DNA of 45,061 nucleotides from Halanaerobiaceae bacterium. Its GTDB lineage: Bacteria; Bacillota; Halanaerobiia; Halanaerobiales; Halarsenatibacteraceae. The notes beneath the pieces were generated by a model that made no database searches, was not told the origin of the DNA, and saw nothing but the letters and a program-made list of their open reading frames with translations. Made by a program: the position numbers and the translations under genes. Every line of letters begins with the position of its first letter. Position 1 is the first letter of the stretch. Shown here one piece after another: positions 6,953-16,505 of this stretch. The stretch spans positions 1-45,061 of the forward strand of contig PWDW01000023.1 in the NCBI GenBank assembly GCA_003553225.1. The letters run 5' to 3'.

Positions 6953-8977
6953 TTAGTACTGAGTAGGTACCCGATGCTGATGCTGGGTTTCAATCTGCTG
7001 TGCTGCAGGTGTCCAGATAATTTCCTGGGGCAGATTTCTTATGGTCCAGTGATACATAAACACCGGAATATCCTCGGCAACATTCTGTAATCTATTATTT
7101 ATACCCAGACCGGTCCTGATCTCCATAACCGGTAGAGTATAAAGGTTTTCCGTATACTTCTGATTTACTATTCTCAGCTGACTTCTTCTATCATCTGCAT
7201 CAGGTGTAACCTGGACATCTTCCAGCAGATCCCTGATAGAGGGTTCAAAAGGCAGATATTCTCTTTCTCCATCAGGACTGGCTAAATGATAAGAAGGATC
7301 ATCAGGAGTAATCGGACCAAAAACCTGAGGATAAACATCAGGCAGAACTCTAAAATCTTCCCGATCTATATGAACCTGATAATCTCCGGCATCAATGCGG
7401 GTATCAGCAACTGTGGCTTCCAGGGTATTGATACTCATATCTATGCCCACATCAGCCAGCATAGCCTGAATAGCTTCGGACATATCAACAGAGGTGTCCT
7501 GGTCAACACTCATAATGGCGGTGAAACCAAGATCTTCTCCTGCCAGCACTGTGTCTTCCGGCCAGTTCAAAGTCCCGTCTCCGGTGGTATCTTCAAAACC
7601 GAGATCGGCCAGAATTTCGGATGCTTTTTCCGGATCATAAGGATAGCGGGTTACATCCTCCTCTTCAAAATAAGGGGATCCGGCCGGAAAAGCTCCATAG
7701 GCGGCAGATACAAATTCCGGATCCGGGAATACAGCCCCGGCAATTCCTTCACGATCAATTGCATGGGAAACAGCTTTCCGGAAGTCCAGATCTCTGAAAA
7801 GCTCTCTAAGTGCCCTTTCTTCTTCATCATCTGCTCCTCTGGTAACCGAAAGATTGAATATAAAGTGATACTGAGTATCCATCGGTCCCCAGATAATATC
7901 TATATGGTCTTCTTCTACCTGGGCCTGGCGAACCGTTGAGAATATAGCCGGATTTTCGATATTTGTCCGGTCTCCGGAATCACCTATAAGGTTGAGAGTA
8001 CGGACTTCACCGGATTCTGCTTCCATAAACCATACTTCATCAAGATAGGGAAGCTGATTTCCGGCTTCATCAACAGCCCAGAAATAAGGATTCCGAACCA
8101 TTACCAGTATTTCACCCGGGGCATATTCTATGGGAACATAGGGCCCCAGAGTAGGTACCGGAAGATCTTCCGGAGGTTTAGAGTTTATAAATTCCTCATA
8201 TGAATAATCCTCATTATATTCCGGGTGAATTGGTTCAAAAACATGAGCCGGGGCAATTCCAAACTCATCAACATCCATATTGTTTAAAGCTCCGATGGGA
8301 AAGGGACGTCCAAAATGCCATTGTATTGTATAATCATCAATTTTTTCCAGTTCTGTCACTTCACCACCAAAGGTCCAGGTTCCTTCTCCCGCCACACTGG
8401 GAATAGTGGCGTTTAATATCATATCCTCATAGGTGAAAACAACATCATCAGCTGTAAATGGTTCACCATCTGACCACTTTACTCCTTCCATTAAATTCAT
8501 GGTCAAAGTAGTACCATCTTCCGACCATTCCCAGTCTGTGGCCAATCTGGGTCTTGCTTCCGGAACTTCCATCATCCACATCGGACCCAGATCTACCAGA
8601 CCCTGCTGAACCATCTGATTTATGCCAAAATAGCCCTGAGTTTGGCCGGCAGCCCAGTTCCAGCCCTCAACGGGAACAGCAAATGTATCCCGCCAGACAC
8701 CACCATATTCTCCAATTCCATCTACCATCATAGTTTCTTTGACAACCCGGGGGTTATCCGGCAGTCTTTCAGTAACTGAGGGCAGTTCTCCTTCAGCAAC
8801 CATATCATCAAATGTTGGTGCCTGGTTATATTCCTCCAGAGCTTCATAGGTCCACATCTCATCACCGGTCAAACGTCCTCCCAGCTCACGACTTTCAGCT
8901 GCAGAAAAACCGGCTACCAGAAATAGCATCAGAATCAAGCTTAAGAGGCCTGTTAAAAAATATTTTCGTTTAAACAT
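6953..8977 (-). CDS. Extracellular solute-binding protein, family 5
   Basis: Substrate receptor of the importer, 674 aa. A signal peptide spans roughly residues 1-27 (basic MFKRKYF then a hydrophobic core ending in FSAAES). There is no lipobox cysteine, unusual for a Firmicute, so it may be released or held in another way. The SBP_bac_5 domain follows, with TLTMNLMEGVKWSDGEPFTADDVVFTYE type motifs near residues 155-185. The ATG at 8977 is chosen because GGGGAGGT (8988-8995) precedes it; the longer TTG reading lacks a site. The protein is acidic. Length above 600 aa resembles oligosaccharide or long-peptide binders, but the ligand is not determined. Confidence 0.88.
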   Translation of the reverse strand: MFKRKYFLTGLLSLILMLFLVAGFSAAESRELGGRLTGDEMWTYEALEEYNQAPTFDDMVAEGELPSVTERLPDNPRVVKETMMVDGIGEYGGVWRDTFAVPVEGWNWAAGQTQGYFGINQMVQQGLVDLGPMWMMEVPEARPRLATDWEWSEDGTTLTMNLMEGVKWSDGEPFTADDVVFTYEDMILNATIPSVAGEGTWTFGGEVTELEKIDDYTIQWHFGRPFPIGALNNMDVDEFGIAPAHVFEPIHPEYNEDYSYEEFINSKPPEDLPVPTLGPYVPIEYAPGEILVMVRNPYFWAVDEAGNQLPYLDEVWFMEAESGEVRTLNLIGDSGDRTNIENPAIFSTVRQAQVEEDHIDIIWGPMDTQYHFIFNLSVTRGADDEEERALRELFRDLDFRKAVSHAIDREGIAGAVFPDPEFVSAAYGAFPAGSPYFEEEDVTRYPYDPEKASEILADLGFEDTTGDGTLNWPEDTVLAGEDLGFTAIMSVDQDTSVDMSEAIQAMLADVGIDMSINTLEATVADTRIDAGDYQVHIDREDFRVLPDVYPQVFGPITPDDPSYHLASPDGEREYLPFEPSIRDLLEDVQVTPDADDRRSQLRIVNQKYTENLYTLPVMEIRTGLGINNRLQNVAEDIPVFMYHWTIRNLPQEIIWTPAAQQIETQHQHRVPTQY

Positions 8978-9224
8978 TTTTTTGTTTACCTCCCCATATT
9001 TTTTAAGTCTGGCCAAACACCCAGCATACTATTATTTATTCTAATTAATATACATGTTTACCGCCTCTTATCACCTCCCTTTATAAACAGCTTTCTTTTA
9101 TAACAATAATAAATTATTAAATAATCAGAAATTCAGCCGGTTTAATTTGATAATTGAGCCTGATTTTAATTAAATATCATATAAAACTGTAGGCCAGGGC
9201 ACAAAGATAGGGCTCGATTTTTGA

Positions 9225-9275
9225 TATAAAAACCCCTATCATACCTCAAATCAGAGGCAAATAATAGGGGTCTTA
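9225..9275 (-). terminator. Intrinsic terminator, minus strand
   Basis: ACCCCTAT (9232-9239) pairs with ATAGGGGT (9264-9271), with an inner CCTC/GAGG stem (9244-9247/9254-9257). On the minus strand the stem is followed by TTTTTATATC. It would end transcripts from the URO-D-like gene before the importer. Confidence 0.75.
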
Positions 9276-9429
9276 TAAACTTATTAATATGGATTAAAAA
9301 AATCGTTATACCCAATTTTGTTCAATAATTCAAAATCTGATAAGCGGCTGCCAGGAAATAATCCTGGCTGATATAAGTAAACAGCTCATATTACAGCTTA
9401 TATTAGATTATAAGAATTATACAAAATTA

Positions 9430-9456
9430 TACTTTATTTAAATAATAAATAAAGTA
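9430..9456. repeat. Perfect AT-rich inverted repeat
   Basis: TACTTTATTTA (9430-9440) and TAAATAAAGTA (9446-9456) are perfect complements around a 5-nt centre. No T-run follows on either strand, so a protein-binding palindrome is as likely as an RNA hairpin. Confidence 0.5.
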
Positions 9457-9590
9457 GACAGGTAGTAACGTTATTTCTTTTGTGTTTATATTATATAATC
9501 AATATCCCGAAATGTAAATACCTAAATGGTTTTTTTTTGCTTCCAGCAGCTGCCATGATGTCAGCCGGAGAGAAGTGGGCTTTCTATTTA

Positions 9591-9621
9591 ATTAATCTGA
9601 ATGCTTCATTAATCTGAATGC
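9591..9621. repeat. 14-nt direct repeat
   Basis: ATTAATCTGAATGC occurs at 9591-9604 and again at 9608-9621, a 17-nt period. Function unknown. Confidence 0.6.
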
Positions 9622-9743
9622 ATGTAGGGATACATTTTGGGTTTTCTGCAGATACCAGTATTCAGCAGTAGTTTGGGAAAATAACCATATTTATTATGCA
9701 AAAATTATTGCTGCTCACTGAAGTAGTATTTATCAAAGAACAA

Positions 9744-10820
9744 TTAACCGAATAATTCCTCTTTTTTGTCCAGATAATACAGGTAATCCTCTTCCTTTAC
9801 ATCCGGTGGACAGCGGTGGTCAACATGGGGAATAAAGCCTCCTCTTTTTACATAGGGCACAAGACTCTCCAGATATTCATCTATCTTTTTCGGTCCTGAA
9901 CCAAGTGCCATTTTATCCACCCCACCCATTATCCGCAGTTCTTTTCCATATTTTTCCAGAGCCTTTCCCGGATGTCCGCTGGAATTTACCTCAAATGGAA
10001 ACATACAGTTTATACCAGCTTCCATCATATAGGGCAATATAGGATTTATATCACCATCACAGTCAGTATACCAGATATTAATATCACTCTGATGCAGTTT
10101 TTTTCCTATTCTTTTATATCGAGGAACAACTACAGAACGAAAAAAATCCACCGAGACCAGAGGCCCGCTTTTAAAACAGATATCTTCCCAGCCGGAAGCA
10201 AAATCAAATTCAAAATGGGGCAGCACCTGGTCCAGAAAATTTTCTACCAGAAGACAGCAGGTCTCCACCATATCCTCAACCATATCCGGATAATCATGCA
10301 CAGCATAGGCCAGCCCCTCAAAGGTAAGCAGGTCTCTAATTTTACCAATCATTGATCCACAGTGAACACCCAGGGGATATTCTCTATCTGCGGGATGTTT
10401 CTGTTTTAAAGCCGGGATATCCACCTTGCGGGCCGGATCATCTATCTGCATCCTGTTTTCTTTTATTTTCTCCCAATCAGAAGGTTTTTTTACGGCTGAA
10501 TCCACAAAATGGGGAATGGTTTCATGCTCATCTTTGGGAATTTCCGCAGTCAAGCCCTCCTCATTTCTAATTATCTTTTTGTCCCCGGTTTCCTTGATAA
10601 CTTTATATTCAAAAGCCGGTTCCAGCCAAATATTGCCCCCTATATCAACTATAGGATCAAAACTAAATAATTGTGCTGCCTGATGATTGTTAACTACATT
10701 GTGTTCACGAAACAAATTCCATTTTTTAAAATTCTCCTCCCAGAATCCAAACTCCCTATTAAAACAACGGTCCACAGGCTTATAATTCATCTGATTGTTG
10801 AATCTCTTTCGAGGTGTCAT
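9744..10820 (-). CDS. URO-D/MtaA-superfamily protein
   Basis: Uroporphyrinogen-decarboxylase-fold protein of 358 aa. The start MTPRKRFNNQMNYKPVDR matches the usual opening of the family (MT.RERF...N...PDR). The C-terminus has the typical MGGVDKMAL and HVDHRCPPDVKEEDY stretches. No heme-pathway neighbours exist, so it is unlikely to be HemE; relatives are corrinoid methyltransferases or uncharacterised catabolic proteins. I prefer the ATG at 10820, 5-6 nt after GGGAGG; an ATG at 10856 with GAGGGGG upstream would add 12 residues. A terminator is found about 470 nt downstream. A distant relative sits at 24078-25175. Substrate unknown. Confidence 0.8.
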   Translation of the reverse strand: MTPRKRFNNQMNYKPVDRCFNREFGFWEENFKKWNLFREHNVVNNHQAAQLFSFDPIVDIGGNIWLEPAFEYKVIKETGDKKIIRNEEGLTAEIPKDEHETIPHFVDSAVKKPSDWEKIKENRMQIDDPARKVDIPALKQKHPADREYPLGVHCGSMIGKIRDLLTFEGLAYAVHDYPDMVEDMVETCCLLVENFLDQVLPHFEFDFASGWEDICFKSGPLVSVDFFRSVVVPRYKRIGKKLHQSDINIWYTDCDGDINPILPYMMEAGINCMFPFEVNSSGHPGKALEKYGKELRIMGGVDKMALGSGPKKIDEYLESLVPYVKRGGFIPHVDHRCPPDVKEEDYLYYLDKKEELFG

Positions 10821-11538
10821 CTCACCCTCCCAGGTGGACCTCATCGGTTCAACCATTTGTTTTTAGCCCCCTCAATATAGTTTTTTTATATTCCATTCTC
10901 TTATTTTGATTTCTTAAATCCCTGTTCTATTATTGATTTCTTCCATATCTGTTCTCCAATATCGTATCCTATACCCTTTTCTCTTCAGCCTGGCTCTAAT
11001 CTTTTTTAATATAATCTATCAGACTTTTCCAGTCATCTTCTTTCAGTTATCTGCTCACAGTTATCTTTAACCATCCTGACTTCTTAACTCCCACTTAACC
11101 TCACAGGATTTCCTCTGCAGGAATTCGGTAAAACATCGATTCATTTTAACCCTGTCCAAAAGCAGGAATTTCTCAATTAAAAATCGATAAAATTCTGAAG
11201 AAATATTGTTGAACTGTTCAGGCCTGGCTGCTGCCCAAAACTCTTTTTGTTAACTTTTGTTTTTATAAACAGGAAATATTAAATTAATCCAGAAAATAGT
11301 TAATAGGATATAACTATAAACTGCTTTACTGTTTTATAATGCTTCTTTATAATTATATTAATAATTATGTTCATATTAATTCTAGATTCTTCTATATTCC
11401 AAGACAAAAATATGACCCTGATTAATCATTATCTATAATATTTAATATTCTACATTAATCTCACTTTACCTGCCCATTTTTTTAGTAACATTTATATTTG
11501 TTTACATTTAATAATCTAAAAACTGGAGGAGATAGTAT
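10821..11538. other. Long AT-rich divergent spacer
   Basis: About 720 nt between the minus-strand URO-D-like gene and the plus-strand amidohydrolase gene. CAGTTATCT occurs twice (11044-11052, 11058-11066) and several TATAAT-like hexamers occur near 11330-11400, but no promoter pair with good spacing stands out. No ORF was recognised. Confidence 0.5.
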
Positions 11539-12696
11539 ATGGATGCTGTAAAAGCTGGTACCATCAAAACCATGGGCCCCCAAAAAACAATTTCAGACGG
11601 TGTTATTCTAATCAAAGAAGGTAAAATAACTGATATCGGAAAAGACATTGATATACCACAGCAGGCCCGGGTTCATGAATATCCGGAGGCAACAGTAATT
11701 CCGGGTTTAATTGATGCTCATACTCATGTGGGTATTGGTGAAGAAGGTGTGGGCTGGGAGGGAAAAGACTACAATGAAATGACCGATCCCGTGACCCCTC
11801 ACCTGAGAGCAATTGACGCCATTAATCCTGATGATGAAGGCCTTAAAGACGCCCGGACCAGTGGAGTAACCACGGTAATGATAAGTCCGGGTAGTGCCAA
11901 TATAATAGGTGGAGAAAGCCTGGCTCTTAAAACACAGGGACAGATTGTTGATAATATGGTCATCAAAAATCCGGTTGGGATTAAAGCTGCCTTTGGTGAA
12001 AATCCCAAAAGGGTATATAAGAATAAAGACCAGAGTCCTACAACCAGAATGGCTGTGGCTGCAGAAATGAGAAAAGCGTTCCAGCAGACTGAAGATTATA
12101 TAAACAATAAACAAAACCAAAAAGAAGACAAACCTTTTGAACGTAATATCAAATGGGAAAGCCTGGCCCGGGTGCTGCAGGGTGAACTGCCGTTAAAAGC
12201 TCATGCTCACCGGGCGGATGATATTATGACTGCTATCAGAATTTCCCGTGAGTTTAATTTTGAGTTGACCATTGAACACTGTACAGAGGGACATCTTATT
12301 GCCGATGAACTGAGCAGGGCCGATATTTCAGCGGTTGTCGGGCCTTCCCTTTCAGCCCGCACTAAAGTTGAATTAAAAAAGAGAGATTTTAAAACAACCG
12401 CCGTACTGGCAGAAGCCGGTATTAATGTTGCTGTGATGACAGATCACCCGGTTATACCTGTTGATAAGCTCAATATCCTGGCTGCACTGTCAGCAGAAGC
12501 GGGTATGAATAAAGATGAAGCCTTAAAAACAATTACCATAAATCCCGCCCAAATACTCGGTATAGCAGACAGAGTCGGAAGTCTGGAAAAAGGCAAAGAT
12601 GCCGATCTTGTTGTCCTGGAGGGTGATCCCCTGAGTGTATCACCGGGATTAACCGCTGTTTATATTGATGGTAAACCGGTGGATCTTGAGGTGTAA
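11539..12696 (+). CDS. Amidohydrolase (imidazolonepropionase-like)
   Basis: Metal-dependent hydrolase of the amidohydrolase superfamily, 385 aa. It shows the HxH metal motif in IDAHTHVG, later histidines in KAHAHRADD and IEHCTEGH, the catalytic Asp in VMTDHPV, and the C-terminal composite domain closing with GKDADLVVLEGDPL. GGAGGAGA lies about 7 nt before the ATG. It is one of only two plus-strand genes here and stands alone. Related proteins are annotated as imidazolonepropionases or prolidase-like enzymes, but no histidine-degradation genes are nearby, so the substrate (a cyclic amide or dipeptide) is unassigned. Confidence 0.88.
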   Translation: MDAVKAGTIKTMGPQKTISDGVILIKEGKITDIGKDIDIPQQARVHEYPEATVIPGLIDAHTHVGIGEEGVGWEGKDYNEMTDPVTPHLRAIDAINPDDEGLKDARTSGVTTVMISPGSANIIGGESLALKTQGQIVDNMVIKNPVGIKAAFGENPKRVYKNKDQSPTTRMAVAAEMRKAFQQTEDYINNKQNQKEDKPFERNIKWESLARVLQGELPLKAHAHRADDIMTAIRISREFNFELTIEHCTEGHLIADELSRADISAVVGPSLSARTKVELKKRDFKTTAVLAEAGINVAVMTDHPVIPVDKLNILAALSAEAGMNKDEALKTITINPAQILGIADRVGSLEKGKDADLVVLEGDPLSVSPGLTAVYIDGKPVDLEV

Positions 12697-13182
12697 AACT
12701 AAAATATGGTTCAGCTTTTGGAGCAGAAATTTCAGCCTATAACTGCTCCTGATGGGAACAGACAATACTTTAAAGGCAAGCCAACTGGACTTATTAGCCT
12801 CTGAAACATTATAAGAGCTATCAAGGCCGTCAGATAAACAAAATTGAATTTGATAATCTGAATAAGATCTGAATAAGATAAGAATATCAGAAGGCCACCA
12901 ATCCCAACTGACTGCAGATAAAAATGGTTGAAACTTCGACTGCAGGAAGCTGCTGCATAGGAATTATAACGAAGAACTGCTTAAAAAAATGAATAATGAA
13001 AAAATGCAGCCCCAAATATCAGAGTTGATTTTTTAAAGGTTGTTGATTTAACGGTAATGTTGTAGCCTGGTACTGCAAACCTGGCTCAAAATTAATTTTT
13101 CAACCCAGAAAGCTGTCTAATATTAATATATGGTTTGAATTATCTTGTTAATCAACTTCGGATATTCATCCCGGGAGCGGGC
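12697..13182. other. Spacer with possible decayed coding remnant
   Basis: 486 nt between convergent genes. A 32-codon reading from ATG 12706 (MVQLLEQKFQPIT...) runs to a stop, and a shifted frame continues with coding-like text (HYKSYQGRQINKIEF), followed by a third patch (RKLLHRNYNEELLKKMNNEK). Together they suggest a broken gene, perhaps a transposase, but I cannot name it. An 11-mer ATCTGAATAAG is tandemly duplicated at 12856-12877. A weak hairpin GGAGCAG/CTGCTCC is at 12720-12749. Confidence 0.3.
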
Positions 13183-14028
13183 TTATAAAGGTCCGCTCTC
13201 CTTATTTCCTTCAAGACCCTGAACAAAATTATAAACATTTTCACCCATATGTTCGGCCACATAGCCCCCTTCCAGAACGGCAAACACCGGACAGCCCAGT
13301 TTTCCAATCATACGTCCAATTTTGTAATAACTGGAGGACTGCAGTCCCAGTGAAGCCAGGGGATCCCGGGCAAAACCATCAAAACCAGCCGAAACCGCAA
13401 TTTGCTCAAAATTTCTTTCACTCGTAATCTTCTTTAAAAATCTGTTCATGACTTCCAGGTAATTCTTTTCTTTTGGTTCTTTTTGAAAACGGTGATTATA
13501 GCAGTTATCCTGAATCCTGAGGCCGGTACCCGGAAAAATATTTTTATGCAGAGACATATAGGTTATATCCTGGCGGCCCATAAATATATCCTGGGTCCCA
13601 TTGCCGTGATGTCCATCAAAATCAATAATAAGAGTGGGACGACCTGTTTTCTCAACTGCCAGAGCTATATTGTTAAAATAACAAAACCCTTTTACATAAT
13701 CAGGCCCGGCATGATGGCCCGGGGGGCGCATTAAAGAGAATCTTTCTTTTTCAGCGGCCTTTATCGCCGCTCCGGCCGCGAGCCGGGCATAAAAATATAT
13801 ATTTTTATAATTGGGACAGTCCGGATCAGAAAAGGAATTATTTTTAACCTTCTCTATATGCCCGGGAGTATGGATAAGCTTTAAATCCCGTTCCCTGCAG
13901 ATTTTGGGCTCCACAAAAACTGCTCCTTTTTTTTCAAGAAAATCCACCATAAGTTTTACCCGTTCAGGATTTTCTGGATGTCCCGGTGCCCGGTAATCCA
14001 GACATTTTTCTGAGAAAACAAATTCCAT
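13183..14028 (-). CDS. Histone deacetylase-family (AcuC/AphA-like) deacetylase
   Basis: Zinc-dependent arginase/deacetylase-fold hydrolase, 281 aa. Visible active-site residues are the HH pair of RPPGHHAG (His105-106), zinc ligands Asp138 and His140 in DFDGHHGNGTQ, Asp217 in SAGFDGFARDPL, and the catalytic Tyr in LEGGYV near residue 256. Bacterial members remove acyl groups from acetylpolyamines, acetoin-pathway enzymes or other amides; the target is unknown here. The opening SEKCLDYRAPGHPENPERV is typical. It has its own strong promoter (14114-14142) and AGGAGGG ribosome site, and appears monocistronic. Confidence 0.88.
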   Translation of the reverse strand: MEFVFSEKCLDYRAPGHPENPERVKLMVDFLEKKGAVFVEPKICRERDLKLIHTPGHIEKVKNNSFSDPDCPNYKNIYFYARLAAGAAIKAAEKERFSLMRPPGHHAGPDYVKGFCYFNNIALAVEKTGRPTLIIDFDGHHGNGTQDIFMGRQDITYMSLHKNIFPGTGLRIQDNCYNHRFQKEPKEKNYLEVMNRFLKKITSERNFEQIAVSAGFDGFARDPLASLGLQSSSYYKIGRMIGKLGCPVFAVLEGGYVAEHMGENVYNFVQGLEGNKESGPL

Positions 14029-14113
14029 TTTACTCCCTCCTGAAATTATTTTAAACTTTATCCGGTAATTAATATAATTTACTGCTGTAATTAATATTAC
14101 TTTTTACTAAATT

Positions 14114-14142
14114 AGTATACAATTGTAGAAATTATTTGTCAA
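14114..14142 (-). promoter_or_regulatory. Sigma-A promoter of the deacetylase gene
   Basis: On the minus strand a perfect TTGACA (14137-14142), a 17-nt spacer and TATACT (14114-14119) lie about 85 nt upstream of the start. It begins immediately after the groESL terminator. Confidence 0.85.
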
Positions 14143-14149
14143 TTATATA

Positions 14150-14205
14150 AAATAAACAAAAGGCGGTATAATCCTGATTAAGAGGAATATACCGCCTTCT
14201 CTGCT
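14150..14205 (-). terminator. Intrinsic terminator of groESL
   Basis: AAGGCGGTATA (14160-14170) pairs with TATACCGCCTT (14188-14198); after an A/A mismatch the stem continues with TCCT/AGGA. On the minus strand it runs into TTTTGTTTATTTTAT. Confidence 0.9.
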
Positions 14206-14277
14206 TTGATTCTATTTATCTTGTTTTTAATTTTATCATGGATTTAAATTGGGGTATAAAAGAGCGGGGTATCTAAA

Positions 14278-15978
<1,701 letters not shown>

Positions 15979-15982
15979 TTAT

Positions 15983-16273
15983 TTATTCAAGTACAGCAAG
16001 TACATCTTCAATATTCAAAATAACATATTCTTCATCTTCGATATTTACCTTTGAACCGGCATACTTATCAAAAACAACCAGATCCCCAACCTTAAGGTCA
16101 ATATCAACTTCTTTTCCTACCTGATTTCCCAGCGCAATAATTTTTCCCTGCTGAGGTTTTTTGTCATCGTCTTTTGCGGTGTCGGGAAGAACAATTCCTC
16201 CTTCAGTCTCCTCTTTCTGTTCTTTTTCAACATACTTTACGGCAACATTGTCATTAAGTGGTCTTATTTGCAT
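15983..16273 (-). CDS. groES: Co-chaperonin GroES
   Basis: 10-kDa lid of the GroEL chamber, 96 aa, the standard length. The opening MQIRPLNDNVAVKYVEKEQKEE, the mobile loop ETEGGIVLPDTA (about residues 23-34) and GDLVVFDKYAGSKVNIEDEEYVIL are diagnostic. AAGGAGG lies about 8 nt before the ATG. It is first in the groES-groEL operon, and the leader contains a CIRCE element. Confidence 0.98.
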   Translation of the reverse strand: MQIRPLNDNVAVKYVEKEQKEETEGGIVLPDTAKDDDKKPQQGKIIALGNQVGKEVDIDLKVGDLVVFDKYAGSKVNIEDEEYVILNIEDVLAVLE

Positions 16274-16321
16274 ACCATTAACCTCCTTCTAGATATATAT
16301 TTATTTAACGTCAATTTTTTG

Positions 16322-16348
16322 TTAGCACTCAATTTAAGTGAGTGCTAA
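16322..16348. promoter_or_regulatory. CIRCE operator (HrcA site)
   Basis: TTAGCACTC-N9-GAGTGCTAA is a perfect match to the CIRCE consensus. It lies just downstream of the predicted transcription start of groES, the usual repression position for HrcA. Confidence 0.97.
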
Positions 16349-16362
16349 TAACAACTGTGTAA

Positions 16363-16391
16363 ATAATAACTCACTCTCAAAATAAAATCAA
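16363..16391 (-). promoter_or_regulatory. Sigma-A promoter of groESL
   Basis: On the minus strand TTGATT (16386-16391), a 17-nt spacer and TATTAT (16363-16368) place the start around 16356, about 8 nt before CIRCE. Confidence 0.75.
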
Positions 16392-16505
16392 ATAGCAAAA
16401 CTATCATTAAACTGCAATTATTTCAATTTAACTCTGTTTTAATCCATATTACTCTTTTATTCTCTAAATAACTCTTTTTATGCTGCTATTTTTTAAAAAA
16501 GAAAA

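Larger units (their letters stand above)
8978..9743. other. Long AT-rich spacer upstream of the importer
   Basis: About 770 nt with no credible ORF. It holds a minus-strand terminator (9232-9271), an unexplained hairpin GCCAGGA/TCCTGGC (9350-9368), a perfect AT-rich inverted repeat (9430-9456) and a 14-nt direct repeat (9591-9621). The importer promoter must lie here, but no clear consensus was found. Confidence 0.6.

Noticed and set aside
7286-7939. 217-codon plus-strand ORF inside the binding-protein gene
   Set aside because: It lies fully antisense to a gene with clear family motifs, and its composition is that of a shadow frame.
9350-9368. GCCAGGA/TCCTGGC hairpin as a terminator
   Set aside because: A perfect 7-bp stem with 5-nt loop but no T-run on either strand, so no evidence for termination.
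13175-13198. GAGCGG/CCGCTC inverted repeat at the end of the deacetylase gene as a terminator
   Set aside because: The stem is short and no U-run follows on the minus strand.
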